A DNA stretch of 9,464 nucleotides. Source: JBGTNQ01 sp038212375 (GTDB lineage Bacteria > Patescibacteriota > Minisyncoccia > Phycocordibacterales > Zambryskibacteraceae). Location of the stretch: the NCBI GenBank assembly GCA_038212375.1, contig JBBQUO010000024.1:1-9464 (forward strand), read 5' to 3'. A model generated the notes under the pieces. That model saw only the letters and a program-made list of their open reading frames with translations. It had not been told where the DNA came from and did no database searches. Within the stretch, counting starts at the first letter, position 1; every line of letters starts with the position of its first letter. Made by a program: the position numbers and the translations under genes. Positions 7,462 through 9,464 of the stretch are shown piece by piece.

Positions 7462-7496
7462 TTCAACAAAGCCTGTTCCTCTGGTATTATGATGAA
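7462..7496 (+). promoter_or_regulatory. Extended -10 promoter of the GT8-like gene (leaderless geometry)
   Basis: TGG followed by TATTAT (7482-7490) forms an extended -10 element that ends 6 bases before the ATG at 7497. A weak -35 candidate TTCAAC (7462-7467) is spaced 17 bases away. Transcription would begin at about the A of the start codon. There is no Shine-Dalgarno site. Confidence 0.55.
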
Positions 7497-8348
7497 ATGA
7501 AAAAAGTATTCATCCACACAAACAACAAGCAATATCTCGGAGCCCTCTTATCAAAATATTCTATTGAGCGATCACTTCCAACAGACACCGATATTTTTGT
7601 GCAAATTATAAACGTTGATTCAATTGATGAATTTAAAGAATTCGCCGGTAAAACATATCTCCGTGGCGGCAAAGAAGTTGTCTACGATCCCAATGATCTT
7701 CAGTCATTTACCTTATCTCGCTTCATGCCCCCAGAAGAAATGCATTTTGAAGGACGCGCAATTGTGATTGATCCAGATATTTTTGCTATCTCTGATATAT
7801 CGCCACTTATGAATATGGATATGGAAGGCAAAGCCATTGCTGCGTGCAAAAAAGGTGATGCATGGCAGTCGAGTTCTATGGTTATGGATTGCAGCAAACT
7901 AACTCACCTGAAAATTTCAAACCTTCTCCAGAAACTCGAAAGTCGTGAACTTGATTACAAAGATATTATGAGCCTCAAGAAGGAAACTTCCGTAAAAGAA
8001 ATTTCTTCTATATGGAATAGTCTCGATAAACTGACTCCAGAAACAAAACTCCTCCATACGACAAACCGTTTGACGCAGCCATGGCGTACTGGTCTCCCGA
8101 TTGATTTTATCCGCAATCCTATGCCCAAAATCTTCGGCATTATTCCTCGAGAGCCGATACACATGATGCTCGGAAAATATCCCACCAAATACCAAAAACA
8201 TCCGGATGCACAGATAGAAAAATTCTTTATGGATTTAATAAAAGATGCCTTAGAAGTGGGTGTCCTATGCAGTACCGACATACAAAAGGAAATTGATCTC
8301 GGTCATGTACGAAAAGACATATTTGATTTGATTGCAGAAAAAAACTAA
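7497..8348 (+). CDS. GT8-like (GT-A fold) glycosyltransferase
   Basis: The protein has 283 residues and probably contains a single catalytic domain. MKKVFIHTNN and the following helix fit the first nucleotide-binding strand of a GT-A enzyme. FTLSRFMPPE (71-80) and GRAIVIDPDIFAISDISPL (86-104) match the sRF..P and Y-L-D-x-D-I blocks of the GT8/glycogenin family, with Asp92-Pro-Asp94 as the DxD metal site. SSSMVMDC (125-132) corresponds to the N-S-G-V-M-L block. LLHTTNRLTQPW (185-196) corresponds to the C-terminal H...KPW motif, with His187 and Trp196. Such enzymes transfer a sugar from an NDP donor with retention of configuration, in the cytoplasm or at the membrane; no membrane segment is seen. 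It has its own promoter, diverges from the isomerase operon and converges on a methyltransferase. Homology is distant and the donor is unknown. Confidence 0.72.
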   Translation: MKKVFIHTNNKQYLGALLSKYSIERSLPTDTDIFVQIINVDSIDEFKEFAGKTYLRGGKEVVYDPNDLQSFTLSRFMPPEEMHFEGRAIVIDPDIFAISDISPLMNMDMEGKAIAACKKGDAWQSSSMVMDCSKLTHLKISNLLQKLESRELDYKDIMSLKKETSVKEISSIWNSLDKLTPETKLLHTTNRLTQPWRTGLPIDFIRNPMPKIFGIIPREPIHMMLGKYPTKYQKHPDAQIEKFFMDLIKDALEVGVLCSTDIQKEIDLGHVRKDIFDLIAEKN

Positions 8349-8360
8349 CTCTTTTTTTCT
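8336..8360. terminator. A/T-only inverted repeat around shared stop codons, weak bidirectional terminator candidate
   Basis: AGAAAAAAA (8336-8344) is exactly complementary to TTTTTTTCT (8352-8360), with the loop CTAACTC carrying both stop codons of the convergent genes. Read from either side it gives a run of A, a short loop and a run of U. The stem has one G-C pair and no GC core, so as an intrinsic terminator it is weak. The symmetric position at a convergent gene end is the main argument for a role. Confidence 0.35.
8345..8348. other. Four-base tail-to-tail overlap of convergent stop codons
   Basis: CTAA holds the TAA stop of the GT8-like gene (8346-8348, plus) and the TAG stop of the methyltransferase (8345-8347, minus). 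This is the second convergent pair in the window, and it has the same four-base overlap as the first at 3383-3386. Confidence 0.9.
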
Positions 8361-9103
8361 ATCAAAATCATCACATGGTCTCCTCGGAATTTTTCTGGGA
8401 GAAATCTCAGTATACAATTTCTAATCGGTACCTTGATGAGCGCGTACACGTGTGCGCTTACAATACGGTATCCAGTGCGAACAAAGAGATCTTTCAGTTG
8501 CGCAAGTGTGAGTACTGCGACATGCGAGTCGTGATAGTTTTTCCATACTTTTCTTGGTTCTTCCACTTTTTTGATAAGGCGATATGCTCTTCCTTCTTTT
8601 GAAAGCATATTCGTCCTCCAAATATATTTTGCCCACAGAGGCCTGGACCATGCACTGTCTTCAAGGTCGGTAGATATGAGCACCTTCCCATGTGGCTTTA
8701 GAATTCTTTGAATCTCTTTCATTGTTTGATCTTGATTATATATGTGCTCAATGACGTCCATGAGGAGGACTACATCGAATGAATTATCGGGAAACTGCTG
8801 AAGAGTTGTCGCGTCTGCAACATTAAATTGCCGGTTGGGATACCGATTTTTTGCAAAATGAATTGCAGATGACGAATAATCAACACCGAGCACATCACCT
8901 CCTAACTCTGCTGCAATATGAGTAAAAAACCCGCCTCCACATCCGAGGTCGAGTATTTTTTTACCTTTCAAGTTGCCGAGTGTTTCCTTGAATAAATCAA
9001 TTTTTGCTTGATGTGCACCAGAAAGATACCGAAGTTCCATCGACAAATAATATTCTAAATCATAAAAATCTGACGATATTTCTATAGGCAGTTGGGTGTT
9101 CAT
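8345..9103 (-). CDS. Class I SAM-dependent methyltransferase (UbiG/Methyltransf_11-like)
   Basis: The protein has 252 residues. Motif I is textbook: KILDLGCGGGFF (49-60). It is followed by an acidic residue in VLGVDYS (Asp75), ADATTLQQF (96-104) around motif III, and FDVVLLMDVIEHI (109-121) for motif IV, then KPHGKVLIST (136-145). This is the general small-molecule methyltransferase core. The 160-195 region, with several Trp, Tyr and Arg residues, probably forms the acceptor lid. Placed after a GT9-like gene and among glycan genes, it likely methylates a sugar or a glycan terminus, but the acceptor cannot be read from sequence. The ATG has no Shine-Dalgarno site. It is 62 bases after the GT9 stop on the same strand, so read-through transcription is possible as well as a promoter in the gap. 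Confidence 0.82.
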   Translation of the reverse strand: MNTQLPIEISSDFYDLEYYLSMELRYLSGAHQAKIDLFKETLGNLKGKKILDLGCGGGFFTHIAAELGGDVLGVDYSSSAIHFAKNRYPNRQFNVADATTLQQFPDNSFDVVLLMDVIEHIYNQDQTMKEIQRILKPHGKVLISTDLEDSAWSRPLWAKYIWRTNMLSKEGRAYRLIKKVEEPRKVWKNYHDSHVAVLTLAQLKDLFVRTGYRIVSAHVYALIKVPIRNCILRFLPEKFRGDHVMILIEKKS

Positions 9104-9165
9104 AACTTCATTGGACTTTATCCTACCATGACTGATCTATGCATTAAAATGGAAAAATTTCTCTT
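9104..9165 (-). promoter_or_regulatory. Gap between GT9-like gene and methyltransferase with a possible -10 box and a three-codon ORF
   Basis: On the minus strand TAGGAT (9125-9120) ends 8 bases before an ATG at 9111. That ATG opens only ATG-AAG-TTA-TGA, whose stop overlaps the methyltransferase ATG (shared ATGA). The box has the same geometry as the leaderless promoters elsewhere in the window, but it points at the short ORF and not at the methyltransferase itself. I see no strong hairpin terminator for the upstream gene. Confidence 0.25.
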
Positions 9166-9464
9166 TCATAGGAGTTTCTGACACGCTGCAAACACGTCGG
9201 ATACCTTCGTACTATGTGCAAGGACTACTACTTTTTTTTTGTCATACATTCTCGCATTCATCACAAACATTTCGGGTCTCTTTCGATGTGGCGGAAGTAC
9301 AACAAGATTTCTTTCTCCTTGCGGAGGTTGTTCCTTCTCATCTACTGGACCTACGATGTCTATCGTCGCTACACCAAGCGCTTCTGCAATATAGATGGGT
9401 CCCGTATCAGCACTCACAAAGAGATCCATGCACTTGAGCGTTGCTTTTAATTCCTCAATCGATA
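9166..9464 (-). CDS. GT9/heptosyltransferase-like glycosyltransferase, C-terminal fragment (5' end outside window)
   Basis: The reading frame is open to the right edge; the segment SIEELKATLKCMDLFVSADTG continues upstream of the in-frame ATG at 9429. That ATG is therefore internal, and about 99 C-terminal residues are visible. The S-A-D-T-G-P-I-Y-I-A-E-A-L-G-V motif followed by I-V-G-P-V-D and P-P-Q-G-E is the C-terminal donor-binding block of the GT9 family (ADP-heptose:LPS heptosyltransferases and relatives). The usual family form is D-[ST]-G-P-x-H-x-A-x-A; here the histidine is a tyrosine. The enzyme would add a sugar from an NDP donor to a lipid-linked acceptor at the inner membrane face. 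The donor is unknown, and heptose itself should not be assumed. It lies upstream of the methyltransferase on the same strand. Confidence 0.78.
   Translation of the reverse strand, partial: SIEELKATLKCMDLFVSADTGPIYIAEALGVATIDIVGPVDEKEQPPQGERNLVVLPPHRKRPEMFVMNARMYDKKKVVVLAHSTKVSDVFAACQKLL

Noticed and set aside
7917..8281. Two open frames (94 and 108 codons) on the minus strand opposite the GT8-like gene
   Set aside because: They are antisense to a well-supported glycosyltransferase; their translations show no recognisable fold and appear to be reading-frame shadows.
9427..9429. ATG at 9429 as the start of a small 87-residue protein
   Set aside because: The reading frame continues upstream to the window edge with sequence that fits the preceding part of a GT9 domain, so this Met is internal.
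1..9464. Recoding of TGA (as in Gracilibacteria/Absconditabacteria)
   Set aside because: The GT9 frame ends at a TGA (9166-9168) at a plausible C-terminus, no gene needs TGA read-through, and GGA is freely used for glycine.
1..9464. tRNA/rRNA genes, CRISPR arrays, insertion sequences, integrase genes or riboswitches
   Set aside because: I saw no cloverleaf, no regularly spaced repeats, no transposase or integrase motifs, and the intergenic gaps (at most about 90 bases) are too short for most structured leaders.

Overview
The window is a chromosomal surface-glycan biosynthesis locus from a bacterium with AT-rich DNA (about 40% GC by eye) and a very compact layout. Neighbouring genes are separated by 1 to about 90 bases, overlap by 14 bases within the operon, or share stop codons at convergent ends. 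The O-antigen-ligase-like protein with a C-terminal TPR domain, the variant GT9 C-terminus, the lack of Shine-Dalgarno sites and the compactness together suggest a Patescibacteria/CPR lineage, most likely Parcubacteria-like. This is inference from protein style, not a marker-gene assignment. TGA behaves as a stop, so the genetic code looks standard.

Layout, left to right. On the minus strand, 1-2039 is an O-antigen ligase/polymerase-like membrane protein with C-terminal TPRs; its 3' end lies outside the window. It diverges from a plus-strand Wzx/MviN-like flippase (2112-3386). Converging on the flippase is a four-gene minus-strand operon, transcribed from about 7410 down to 3383. Its genes are a KdsD/KpsF/GutQ-type sugar-phosphate isomerase (SIS plus two CBS domains), a membrane-anchored GT-B-like protein with a Q-H-G motif, a MetW-like methyltransferase, and a zinc-ribbon methyltransferase. 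Divergent from this operon is a plus-strand GT8-like glycosyltransferase (7497-8348). It converges on a class I methyltransferase (8345-9103, minus), which is preceded on the same strand by the C-terminus of a GT9/heptosyltransferase-like protein that runs off the right edge.

How the genes may work together (inference): the isomerase would supply a sugar phosphate such as arabinose-5-phosphate. The glycosyltransferases (GT9, GT8 and the GT-B-like protein) would build a lipid-linked oligosaccharide, and the methyltransferases would decorate or cap it. The flippase would move it across the membrane, and the ligase/polymerase would polymerise it or transfer it to an acceptor. None of the sugar specificities can be read from the sequence.

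The most striking non-coding signal is that each of the four gene starts in the two divergent intergenic regions has a -10-like hexamer (TATAAT, TATTAT, TAGTAT, TATATT) 6-9 bases upstream of a start codon. This geometry implies leaderless or nearly leaderless mRNAs, and it moves the preferred start of the isomerase from 7408 to 7399. I found no RNA genes, CRISPR arrays, insertion sequences or integrases.
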